The notes beneath the pieces are model-generated. The model saw nothing but the letters and a program-made list of their open reading frames with translations, was not told where the DNA came from and did not search any database. Shown here piece by piece: positions 34,330-42,148 of a DNA stretch of 45,184 nucleotides; the stretch's first letter is position 1, and every line of letters begins with the position of its first letter. The position numbers and the translations under genes were made by a program. Source of the stretch: Fusobacteriaceae bacterium UBA2433. GTDB taxonomy: Bacteria; Fusobacteriota; Fusobacteriia; Fusobacteriales; Fusobacteriaceae. The DNA lies in assembly GCA_002342785.1 (NCBI GenBank), contig DDQV01000091.1, forward strand, positions 1 through 45,184. Direction: 5' to 3'.

Positions 34330-35776
34330 AGTTTATATAGTAGGAGCAGGCCCTGGAGACTTAGAATTATTAACATTAAAGGGAAAAAGATGTGTAGAAG
34401 AAGCAGATTGTATTGTTTACGATAGATTGGTAAATCCTCAAATATTATCTTTAGCTCAATCAGAATGTGAATTAATATATTTAGGAAAAGGAAATACTGA
34501 GGGTGGAGTTATCCAAGATGAAATAAATAGAACTATAGTAGAAAAAGCAAAAGAAGGCAAGATAGTTACTAGGTTAAAGGGTGGAGATCCTTTTGTATTT
34601 GGTCGTGGTGGAGAAGAAATCTTAGCTTTAAACGAAGCTTGTATAGAATTTGAAGTAGTTCCAGGAATTACATCTTCTATATCTGTACCATCTTACTCCG
34701 GTATACCTGTTACTCATAGAAATGTGGCTCGTTCATTTCACGTATTTACAGGACATACTTCTAAAGAAGGAACTTGGCATAATTTTGATGCTATAGCTAA
34801 ATTAGAAGGAACTTTAGTATTTTTAATGGGGATTAAAAATTTAGGTTTGATAACTAGTGATCTTATTAAATATGGAAAATCAGCTACAACTCCTGTGGCT
34901 ATAATAGAAAAAGGTAGTACAAGTAAGCAAAGGGTAGTAGAAGGAACACTAGAAACTATAACTAAAAAAGCAAAGGAACAAAAAGTAGTTCCACCTGCAA
35001 TTATAATTATAGGAGAAGTAGTGAATCTAAGATCTGAATTTAATTGGTTTGAAAAAATGCCGTTATTTGGAAAAAATATTGTAATAACTAGAGATTATAA
35101 AAAATCTGTTAAATTTGCTCACGAGATAGAAAAATTAGGTGGACAAGCAATTGTATCCCCTTTGATTGACATAGAATCTTTAAATAAAAAAGTAGATTTA
35201 GACGATGTAAAAGCAATTTTATTTAATAGTCAAAATGGTGTAAAAACATTTTTTGATAGTTTAGAAGATTTAAGAGTTTTAGGAAATAAAAAAATAGGTG
35301 TCGTGGGTATAAAAACCTATGAAGAAATAATTAAATATAAGATAAAGCCAGACTTTATGCCAGAAAAATACTTAGGGGAGAAATTAGCTGAAGCAAGTAT
35401 TGATTTTACAGAGTCAGGAGATAAAATATTATTTATAACTTCTAATATATCGCCTGTAAATACAGATTTATGGTCAGAAAAATTTGATAGAAATTTTGTA
35501 TCTACAAGAATTTTTAAAACTAAAAAAGTAATTAATAAAAATATAGAAGATGAGATAAAAGAATCAAATATGATTACATTCTTAAGTTCATCAGCAGTAG
35601 ATGCATATATAGAAAGTTTAGATGGGAAAAAACATAATGAAGATATAAAGGTAGCATCTATAGGGACTATAACTAGTAATAGAGTAAGAGAACACGGAAT
35701 AGATGTAGATGTACAAGCTAAAATATCAACAGCAGAAGGATTGTTAGAATCAATAGTAGAATATTATAAAAGATAA
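34322..35776 (+). CDS. cobA-hemD: Fused uroporphyrinogen-III C-methyltransferase / uroporphyrinogen-III synthase
   Basis: Bifunctional protein of 484 residues. The N-terminal part (about 1-240) is the SAM uroporphyrinogen-III methyltransferase (VGAGPGDLELLTLKG, VYDRLV, RLKGGDPFVFGRGGEE, GITSSISVPSYSGIPVTHR). The C-terminal part (about 250-484) is HemD-like (NIVITRDYKKSVKFAHEIEKLGGQ; ITFLSSSAVDAYIE; SIGTITSNRVREHGI). It makes uroporphyrinogen III and carries it on to precorrin-2, the branch point of B12 and siroheme. The fusion is known in several anaerobes. Confidence 0.96.
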   Translation: MGKVYIVGAGPGDLELLTLKGKRCVEEADCIVYDRLVNPQILSLAQSECELIYLGKGNTEGGVIQDEINRTIVEKAKEGKIVTRLKGGDPFVFGRGGEEILALNEACIEFEVVPGITSSISVPSYSGIPVTHRNVARSFHVFTGHTSKEGTWHNFDAIAKLEGTLVFLMGIKNLGLITSDLIKYGKSATTPVAIIEKGSTSKQRVVEGTLETITKKAKEQKVVPPAIIIIGEVVNLRSEFNWFEKMPLFGKNIVITRDYKKSVKFAHEIEKLGGQAIVSPLIDIESLNKKVDLDDVKAILFNSQNGVKTFFDSLEDLRVLGNKKIGVVGIKTYEEIIKYKIKPDFMPEKYLGEKLAEASIDFTESGDKILFITSNISPVNTDLWSEKFDRNFVSTRIFKTKKVINKNIEDEIKESNMITFLSSSAVDAYIESLDGKKHNEDIKVASIGTITSNRVREHGIDVDVQAKISTAEGLLESIVEYYKR

Positions 35777-35790
35777 AAGGGGTAGAATCA

Positions 35791-36762
35791 ATGTTTAAAA
35801 GACATAGAAATTTAAGAAAAACAACTGGAATTAGAAAGTTAGTAAGAGATGTATATATAAGTACTGATGATTTGGTATATCCACTATTTTTAGAAGAAGG
35901 AAAAGGGATAAAAACTGAGATTTCTTCTATGCCTGGACAATATAGAATCTCACTAGATATGTTAGATACAGAATTGGATACCCTAAATGAATTAGGAATT
36001 AATTCTGTTTTATTGTTTGGTATTCCTTTAGAAAAAGATTGTTTTGGAAAAGAAGCATATAATGATATTGGGATTGTTCAAGAAGGAATTAGGCATATTA
36101 AAAGACATTCTCCTAATATGGTAGTTATTACAGATGTTTGTATGTGTGAATATACTTCTCATGGACACTGTGGTATTATAGATGAATCGGGTGTTATAAA
36201 TGATATAACTATTGAATACATGGCAAAAATAGCTTTATCTCATGCTAAAGCAGGTGCAGATATAGTAGCTCCTTCAGACATGATGGATGGTAGAATAAAG
36301 GCAATAAGAGAAATTTTAGATGAAAATGGATTTGAAGAATTAGCTATTATGAGTTATAGTGTAAAATATGCATCGTCGTTTTACGGACCATTTAGAGAAG
36401 CTGCAGATTCAGCTCCTACATCTGGAGATAGAAAGCAGTATCAAATGGATTATAGGTTTAGCATAGACGCTGTATCGGAAGTTAGATCTGATATTGAAGA
36501 AGGAGCAGATATCATTATTCTAAAACCAGCTTTATCATATCTAGATGTAATAAAAAAAATAAAAGATACATTTGAAGTTCCAATTGTTGCATATAGTGTA
36601 AGTGGAGAATATTCAATGATAAAAGCAGGAGCATTGAATGGTTGGATAGATGAAAAAAATATAGTTATGGAAAAGACATATGCTATGAAAAGAGCAGGAG
36701 CAAATATAATTATTACATATTTTGCAAAAGATATAGCCAGATATCTAAGAGAAGATAAGTAA
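35791..36762 (+). CDS. hemB: Delta-aminolevulinic acid dehydratase (porphobilinogen synthase)
   Basis: Condenses two 5-aminolevulinates to porphobilinogen. 323 residues. The Schiff-base lysines are in SYSVKYASSFYGPFR (Lys192) and IILKPALSYLD. A zinc-type cysteine triad is visible: Cys117, Cys119 and Cys127 (DVCMCEYTSHGHC), so this is a Zn-dependent enzyme. GGGG precedes the ATG by about 8 bases. A hairpin separates it from hemL. Confidence 0.97.
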   Translation: MFKRHRNLRKTTGIRKLVRDVYISTDDLVYPLFLEEGKGIKTEISSMPGQYRISLDMLDTELDTLNELGINSVLLFGIPLEKDCFGKEAYNDIGIVQEGIRHIKRHSPNMVVITDVCMCEYTSHGHCGIIDESGVINDITIEYMAKIALSHAKAGADIVAPSDMMDGRIKAIREILDENGFEELAIMSYSVKYASSFYGPFREAADSAPTSGDRKQYQMDYRFSIDAVSEVRSDIEEGADIIILKPALSYLDVIKKIKDTFEVPIVAYSVSGEYSMIKAGALNGWIDEKNIVMEKTYAMKRAGANIIITYFAKDIARYLREDK

Positions 36763-36776
36763 AAATAAAAAAATAC

Positions 36777-36808
36777 TTAGCCACCAATTACAAAAATTTG
36801 GTGGCTAA
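36777..36808. repeat. Stem-loop between hemB and hemL
   Basis: A perfect 11-bp stem, TTAGCCACCAA (36777-36787) with TTGGTGGCTAA (36798-36808), has a 10-base loop. On the plus strand it is followed by A-rich sequence, so it is not a normal terminator for the operon. On the minus strand a T-rich tail follows, so it would stop antisense transcription. It could instead protect or cut the long mRNA. Confidence 0.7.
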
Positions 36809-36829
36809 AAAAATAAAAGGAGATAAATT

Positions 36830-38122
36830 ATGAATTACAAAAATTCTAAAGATATATTTGAAAAAGCAGTTAATATAATTCCAGGAGGAGTAAATAGTCC
36901 AGTTAGAGCATTTAAATCAGTCGAAAAAGAATTTCCCATCTTCATAAAATCAGCAAACAAAGCTCATGTTATAGATGAAGATGGAAATAAATATATAGAT
37001 TTTATTCAATCATGGGGTCCTATGATATTAGGTCATAACGATGAAAGAGTTATAAAAGCTGTTCAAGGGGCTCTCTTAGATGGTTGTTCATTTGGACTAC
37101 CGACTAAAAAAGAAGTAGAGTTAGCAGAGCTTATTATTTCTATGGTTCCTTCCATTGAAAAAGTGAGACTAACTACATCTGGAACTGAAGCTACAATGGC
37201 AGCAGTCAGAGTAGCACGTGCATGTACAAAAAAAAATAAGATATTAAAATTTGAAGGTTGTTATCATGGACATTCAGATTCTTTGTTAGTTGCAGCTGGA
37301 TCTGGATTATTAACTGAAGGTTATCAAGATAGTAATGGTCTTACAGAAGGAGTTTTAAAAGATACTTTGACTTTACCATTTGGAAACTTAGAAAAAGTTC
37401 AAGAACTTATGAAAAAAGAAGAAATAGCTTGTATTATAGTGGAACCTATTCCAGCTAATATGGGTTTAATAGAAACTAAAAAGGAATACTTAGAAGGTTT
37501 ACGTAAATTATGTACTGAGTATAATACTCTCTTGATATTTGATGAAGTTATAAGTGGATTTAGAATTGCAACTGGAGGAGCACAACAATATTATGGAATA
37601 ACTCCAGATTTAACAACATTAGGAAAAATAATTGGTGGAGGATACCCAGTTGGAGCATTTGGTGGGAAGAAAGAAATAATGGATATGATTGCTCCTGTAG
37701 GTAATGTATATCACGCAGGAACATTATCAGGAAATCCTATATCAGTCACTGCTGGATTTGAAACTTTAACAATATTAAAGGACACTCCATCTATTTATAC
37801 AGAATTAAAAGAAAAAGTGGACTATATTGTTGAAGGTATATATAAATTATCTGAAAAATATAATGTACCAGTATCTATAAATAAAGCAGGTTCTTTATTC
37901 ACAATATTTTTTATAGACATAGAAAAAGTAGAGACTTTAGAAGATGTTATGGCTAGTGATACAAGTAAATATTCTAAATATTTTAACGTTATGTTAGAAA
38001 ACGGAGTAGTAGTTCCTCCATCTAAATTTGAGGCACATTTTATGGGTATTACTCATAGTAAAGAGATCTTAAATGAAACTTTATCTGCAATGGAGAAAGC
38101 TTTTATTGAAATTTCAAAATAA
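36830..38122 (+). CDS. hemL: Glutamate-1-semialdehyde 2,1-aminomutase
   Basis: PLP enzyme converting the product of HemA to 5-aminolevulinate. 430 residues. NIIPGGVNSPVRAF begins the protein; RLTTSGTEATMAAVRVARA, EGCYHGHSDSLLV, FDEVISGFR and the PLP-lysine segment TLGKIIGGGYPVGAFGG are intact. AGGAGA precedes the ATG. Completes the C5 pathway with hemA and hemB in the same unit. Confidence 0.97.
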   Translation: MNYKNSKDIFEKAVNIIPGGVNSPVRAFKSVEKEFPIFIKSANKAHVIDEDGNKYIDFIQSWGPMILGHNDERVIKAVQGALLDGCSFGLPTKKEVELAELIISMVPSIEKVRLTTSGTEATMAAVRVARACTKKNKILKFEGCYHGHSDSLLVAAGSGLLTEGYQDSNGLTEGVLKDTLTLPFGNLEKVQELMKKEEIACIIVEPIPANMGLIETKKEYLEGLRKLCTEYNTLLIFDEVISGFRIATGGAQQYYGITPDLTTLGKIIGGGYPVGAFGGKKEIMDMIAPVGNVYHAGTLSGNPISVTAGFETLTILKDTPSIYTELKEKVDYIVEGIYKLSEKYNVPVSINKAGSLFTIFFIDIEKVETLEDVMASDTSKYSKYFNVMLENGVVVPPSKFEAHFMGITHSKEILNETLSAMEKAFIEISK

Positions 38123-38172
38123 ATAATTTTTTAATAGTATTATCTTATATTTATCAACTATAAGGAGTTAAA

Positions 38173-38628
38173 ATGAAAAAATATTTCCCAATTTGTATAG
38201 ATTTGTCTAATAAAAATATATTGATAGTAGGAGGAGGTAAGATAGCTTATAGAAAAATGAAAAATCTTTTAAACTATGGTGCTCGAATAGAGGTTATTAC
38301 ACCTGAAATAAAAGAAGAAAAATTTTTTAAACTGATAGAAGAAAAAAAAATTAATTTAATTCTGAGAAAATTTAAGGATAGCGATATTGAAAATAGATTT
38401 TTAATTATAGGTGCAACAGGTGATAAAGAGCTAAATAAAAAAATATATATATTAGGAGATTCTAAAAATATTTTAGTTAATAATATAACAACTAAGAAAG
38501 ATTTAAATGCAAGATTTTGTGCTATTCATAGAGGGAATGATTTTCATGTAGCAATTTCTACAGATGAAGGCAATCCCAAAAGAGCCTTAGAATTAAAAAA
38601 ACAGGTTGGGAAAAACTTAGAAAAATAA
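38173..38628 (+). CDS. sirC: Precorrin-2 dehydrogenase / siroheme synthase N-terminal domain protein
   Basis: NAD-dependent oxidation of precorrin-2 to sirohydrochlorin. A Rossmann motif IVGGGKIAYRK (about 18-28) follows YFPICIDLSNKNI; VITPEI, GATGDKELNKKI, NITTKKDLNARFCAIHRGN and the VAISTDEGNPK segment are all characteristic. At 151 residues it is a short SirC-type enzyme without the Met8p/CysG helical chelatase part, so another protein (CbiX at 43128 or CbiK) must insert the metal. AAGGAG precedes the ATG. Confidence 0.92.
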   Translation: MKKYFPICIDLSNKNILIVGGGKIAYRKMKNLLNYGARIEVITPEIKEEKFFKLIEEKKINLILRKFKDSDIENRFLIIGATGDKELNKKIYILGDSKNILVNNITTKKDLNARFCAIHRGNDFHVAISTDEGNPKRALELKKQVGKNLEK

Positions 38629-38659
38629 TGTTCGTAGTATCAAAATATGGGGGCATGCC

Positions 38660-39361
38660 ATGAAAATAGAGAAATTATTAATATTTAAAGAATTAAATTT
38701 GGAAACTATAGAACTTTTAGAAAAAAATTTGAAAATAAAAAAATATAAAAAAGGGGAGTTTATTTTTTTTGAAAAAGATCAAGTTGAAAAAATATATATA
38801 ATAGTTTCTGGGAAGGTAAGCATCCATAAATATACTCAAAAAGCACATAAAAAAATAATGTATATACTAGGAAATGGAGAAATTATAAATGAAGTAATTT
38901 TTGATGATCTTCCTGCTAGTATAAATGCTGAAGTTTTTGAAGATACTATGGTCTTAGAATATCTTTCAAAAGATTTTAAAAAGATAATGGAAAAAGATTT
39001 TGAATTGACATATCGAATCATACAATCTTCTGGAAGGAAAGTTAGAAGACTTTATAGACAATTAAAAAATACAGTTCCCATTAGTTTAGATAAAAAGGTA
39101 GCTTCTAAATTATGGAAATTATCAAAGGATTATGGAGTAGTGTGTGAAATCAAAAATAATAATTGTGTATTTTGCAAAAATAATTGTTGGATAGGATTAG
39201 AATTTAAAATAAGTATAACTTATTTAGCTGATATGTTAGGTAGTACTAGAGAAAGTATATCTAGAGAGTTAAAAAAATTAGAGGGATATGGTTATATTAA
39301 ATGGATTGATAAAAGAATTTTTCTAAAAAGAAAGGAATTAAGACAATTTTATAGAAAGTAA
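38660..39361 (+). CDS. Crp/Fnr-family transcriptional regulator with four-cysteine cluster
   Basis: A 233-residue DNA-binding regulator. An N-terminal cyclic-nucleotide-type beta-roll (about 20-105), a long dimer helix (about 110-140), and a C-terminal winged helix with the recognition-helix pattern MLGSTRESISRELKKLEGYGYI (192-213). Between dimer helix and HTH lies a Cys-rich insert: Cys162, Cys169, Cys172, Cys176 (C-x6-C-x2-C-x3-C). Classical Fnr has its Fe-S cysteines near the N-terminus, so this arrangement is distinct. It lies 31 bases after sirC, just before the sulfite reductase operon, and is therefore a candidate regulator of asrABC. Confidence 0.9.
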   Translation: MKIEKLLIFKELNLETIELLEKNLKIKKYKKGEFIFFEKDQVEKIYIIVSGKVSIHKYTQKAHKKIMYILGNGEIINEVIFDDLPASINAEVFEDTMVLEYLSKDFKKIMEKDFELTYRIIQSSGRKVRRLYRQLKNTVPISLDKKVASKLWKLSKDYGVVCEIKNNNCVFCKNNCWIGLEFKISITYLADMLGSTRESISRELKKLEGYGYIKWIDKRIFLKRKELRQFYRK

Positions 39362-39362
39362 T

Positions 39363-39395
39363 AATAGCGTGATGAGTATCACGTTATTTTTTTTT
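39363..39395 (+). terminator. Intrinsic terminator after the Crp-family gene; also a Crp-like palindrome
   Basis: An 11-bp stem (39363-39373 with 39378-39388; one G-U), loop GAGT, and a run of T (39387-39395). It closes the long B12/tetrapyrrole unit. The stem also contains CGTGA-N6-TCACG (39368-39383), matching the core of a Crp-type site (GTGA-N6-TCAC). Confidence 0.85.
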
Positions 39396-39437
39396 ATATT
39401 TTGTTAAAATATATTATAAGGTATAGTGAAAAAAATA

Positions 39438-39469
39438 TTTTGTATAGATAGTAGTTTTATTATACAAAA
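39438..39469. repeat. Inverted repeat upstream of the FNT/asr operon (candidate operator)
   Basis: TTTTGTATA (39438-39446) and TATACAAAA (39461-39469) are a perfect 9-bp inverted repeat with a 14-base spacer, 52 bases upstream of the FNT start. It lies where the operon promoter should be; no single -35/-10 pair there is convincing. It could be an operator for the neighbouring Crp-family protein or another regulator. Confidence 0.5.
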
Positions 39470-39520
39470 ATTTATAATATTTACTATAGAAAAAAATATT
39501 ATATTTTAGGAGGAAGCAAT

Positions 39521-40285
39521 ATGTACGTAGAAACATTAGAAAAACTTTCTAATGCAGCATTTGGAAAAAAGAAACTTATAGAGGAAAGTAAGGGGAAATA
39601 TTTTGTAGCATCTATTATGGCAGGGCTATATGTAGGATTAGGTATATTTCTTATCATGACTATTGGTGGATTAACTAAGGGAATGGGACCACATTTTAAA
39701 ATATTTATAGGTTTAGGATTTGGAATTGCACTTAGTCTTGTTTTAGTTATTGGATCGGAGTTATTTACTGGAAACAATATGATTATGACTGCAGGACTTG
39801 CAAACAAAAGAGTATCTTTAAAAGATACTTTAAAAGTATGGGGAACAAGTTACATAGGAAACTTAGTAGGATCTACTATTGTAGGAATGTTATATGTATT
39901 TAGTGGTGCTCCTAAGGGAAAAGTAGGCGAATTTATTGTTGCCCTTTCAAATGCAAAGATGTCCGGAGCTTCTTCATCTTTATTTTTTAAAGGTGTTTTA
40001 TGTAATATTTTAGTTTGTTTAGCAGTATTGGCCTATATCAAGATGAAAAGTGAATCAGGAAAATTAATAATGATATTTTGGTGTCTATTTGCATTTATTA
40101 CATCTGGATATGAACATAGTATAGCAAATATGTCTATATTTACTGTTGGTCTATTGCTTAATCATGGACCTGAAGTATCCTTAGCTGGGTATGGGCACAA
40201 TATGCTTTGGGTAAGTTTGGGGAATCTTGTAGGTGGAGGAGCTATAGGATTAGTATATTGGTATATGGGAAGAAAATCTAAATAG
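39521..40285 (+). CDS. Formate/nitrite transporter family channel, probable hydrosulfide channel
   Basis: Pentameric membrane channel family with six helices per chain. 254 residues. Signature segments GSELFTGNNMIMTAGL, FFKGVLCNILVCLAV (with central Lys) and SGYEHSIANMSIF (with central His) are present. The gene is directly upstream of asrABC, as is the hydrosulfide channel HSC/FNT3 of Clostridium difficile, so the likely cargo is HS- made by AsrABC, with formate or nitrite as alternatives. AGGAGG precedes the ATG. Confidence 0.9.
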   Translation: MYVETLEKLSNAAFGKKKLIEESKGKYFVASIMAGLYVGLGIFLIMTIGGLTKGMGPHFKIFIGLGFGIALSLVLVIGSELFTGNNMIMTAGLANKRVSLKDTLKVWGTSYIGNLVGSTIVGMLYVFSGAPKGKVGEFIVALSNAKMSGASSSLFFKGVLCNILVCLAVLAYIKMKSESGKLIMIFWCLFAFITSGYEHSIANMSIFTVGLLLNHGPEVSLAGYGHNMLWVSLGNLVGGGAIGLVYWYMGRKSK

Positions 40286-40313
40286 TTTTTTTATAAAAAT
40301 ATAAATTGGAGGG

Positions 40314-41324
40314 ATGAATTTGAAAATTTCAATGAATAACGTTAGTTTTAATGAAAGTTTAAAAAAATTGGAAAAAAAATATAAGATATATGCTCCTAAA
40401 CTTTTTCCATTTGCAGGGAGAACTTCTGATACAGATTTAGTAAGATACGCTGAGGTGTCAACTATAGAAGAGATGGTATTTGATAAAAAGTGTGATTTTT
40501 CACCAAAAGAAATATTATTACCACAAAATGAAACTATGTTTTATTTTACAGAAAAAGAATATAAAGAACCTGATATAGAAGAAAAAGATACTTTAGTATT
40601 TTTAAAATCTTGTGATCTTCACAGTGTTAAAAGATTTGATGAAATTTATTTAAAAAATAAATTTTCTGATATTTACTATGCTCAAAGAAGAGAAAAAATA
40701 AAATTTGTAGTAGTAGGATGTAAAACAGGTTTTGATAGTTGTTTCTGTGTAAGCATGGGAACTAATATTCCTGAAAATTATAGCATGGGAATAAATATAA
40801 GAGATAATGAAGTAGAGTTGGAAATTTTAGATGAAAAATTAAAAGATAGTTTTAATGGAGAAGAAAAAAACTTTAAAATAGATACAGTAACTAAAAATAA
40901 AATTGAATTAAATATTCCAAATGAAATAAATTTAGAAGATGTAATAGATTTAAAATTATGGAGAGAATATGATAAAAGATGTGTAGCTTGCGGTAAATGT
41001 AATTTTGTCTGTCCAACTTGTACATGCACGACTACTCAAGATATATTTTATGCAGAAAATGAAAATACTGGTGAAAGAAAAAGAGTATGGGCATCATGCC
41101 ATGTAGATGGATTTACAGATATGGCAGGAGGTCATGAATTCAGAAAAAAACATGGAGATAGGATGAGATTTAAAACTATGCATAAGATTGGAGATTTTAA
41201 AAAGAGATTTGGATATCATATGTGTACAGGTTGTGGAAGATGTGATGATGCATGTCCTGAACATATTTCTTTCTCAAATTGTATTAAAAAACTTATAGCA
41301 GAATTAGGAGGAGAAAATGAATAA
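40314..41324 (+). CDS. asrA: Anaerobic sulfite reductase subunit A
   Basis: Electron-transfer subunit of the AsrABC complex with two [4Fe-4S] ferredoxin motifs: Cys223, 226, 229, 233 (CVACGKCNFVC) and Cys304, 307, 310, 314 (CTGCGRCDDAC). The N-terminal part resembles hydrogenase/sulfite reductase beta subunits. 336 residues from the ATG at 40314, but GGAGGG directly abuts that ATG; the TTG two codons later (40320) has better spacing and may be the true start. Overlaps asrB by 8 bases. Confidence 0.95.
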   Translation: MNLKISMNNVSFNESLKKLEKKYKIYAPKLFPFAGRTSDTDLVRYAEVSTIEEMVFDKKCDFSPKEILLPQNETMFYFTEKEYKEPDIEEKDTLVFLKSCDLHSVKRFDEIYLKNKFSDIYYAQRREKIKFVVVGCKTGFDSCFCVSMGTNIPENYSMGINIRDNEVELEILDEKLKDSFNGEEKNFKIDTVTKNKIELNIPNEINLEDVIDLKLWREYDKRCVACGKCNFVCPTCTCTTTQDIFYAENENTGERKRVWASCHVDGFTDMAGGHEFRKKHGDRMRFKTMHKIGDFKKRFGYHMCTGCGRCDDACPEHISFSNCIKKLIAELGGENE

Positions 41325-42135
41325 TATTTATATGCCAAAACCTTATAAAATTTTAAGTATTAAAAAAGCAACAAACATAGAATGGCTTTTTAAAGTAGAA
41401 TTTGATAAAACAGATGAAATCAACTATGGTCAGTTTATTCAAATATCTATTCCTAAAGTTGGAGAAGCTCCTATTTCAGTAACAGATTTTAATATAGAAG
41501 AAGGATGGATTGAATTTTTAATTCGAAAAGTAGGGAAAGTTACTGATGTTTTGTTCAATTTAAAGGCAGGAGATATATTATTTTTAAGAGGTCCCTATGG
41601 AAACGGATTTCCATTTGATGAAAAATATAAAGATAAACATCTAGTAATTGTAGCAGGAGGGTCTGGATGTGGGCCTGTAAGATCTATGATTAATGCAGTT
41701 CATAAAAAATTTAAATCTGTTAAAAAAATGGAACTTATTTTAGGATTTAAAGACACGAACTGCATACTTTTTGAAGATGATATCGCAGATTGGCAAAAAG
41801 AAAATAATTTAGTACTTACTGTGGATAAATTATGTGAAGGGGATGCTTGTGATTTAGGAATTAGTGAAGGACTAGTAACACAACATGTTGATAAATTAGA
41901 TCTAACAGATATAAATGATTTAGAAGTTGTAATAGTAGGTCCTCCTATAATGATGAAGTTTGCAGCAATGGAATTTGAAAAACATGGAGTACCAGAAGAA
42001 AAAATATGGTTATCATTCGAAAGAAAAATGTCATGTGCTGTAGGAAAGTGTGGTCATTGTAAAATAGATGAAACATATATATGTTTAGAAGGTCCGGTAT
42101 TTAATTACACAAAAGGGAAAAAACTTTTAGATTAA
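41317..42135 (+). CDS. asrB: Anaerobic sulfite reductase subunit B
   Basis: FAD/NAD(P)-binding reductase subunit related to dihydroorotate dehydrogenase electron-transfer subunits. It takes electrons from NAD(P)H for sulfite reduction. An FAD domain is followed by the nucleotide-binding VIVAGGSGCGPVRSM (about 110-124). Near the C-terminus Cys240, 245, 248 and 256 (CAVGKCGHC...C) bind a [2Fe-2S] cluster. 272 residues. GGAGG upstream in the end of asrA. Confidence 0.95.
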   Translation: MNNIYMPKPYKILSIKKATNIEWLFKVEFDKTDEINYGQFIQISIPKVGEAPISVTDFNIEEGWIEFLIRKVGKVTDVLFNLKAGDILFLRGPYGNGFPFDEKYKDKHLVIVAGGSGCGPVRSMINAVHKKFKSVKKMELILGFKDTNCILFEDDIADWQKENNLVLTVDKLCEGDACDLGISEGLVTQHVDKLDLTDINDLEVVIVGPPIMMKFAAMEFEKHGVPEEKIWLSFERKMSCAVGKCGHCKIDETYICLEGPVFNYTKGKKLLD

Positions 42136-42148
42136 GGGGGAGATAACT

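Noticed and set aside
36777..36808. Plus-strand terminator splitting hemB from hemL
   Set aside because: It is followed by A-rich rather than T-rich sequence on the plus strand.
38173..38628. Truncated CysG pseudogene
   Set aside because: All motifs of the short SirC-type dehydrogenase are intact and the length suits that form; methyltransferase and chelatase are supplied by other genes here.
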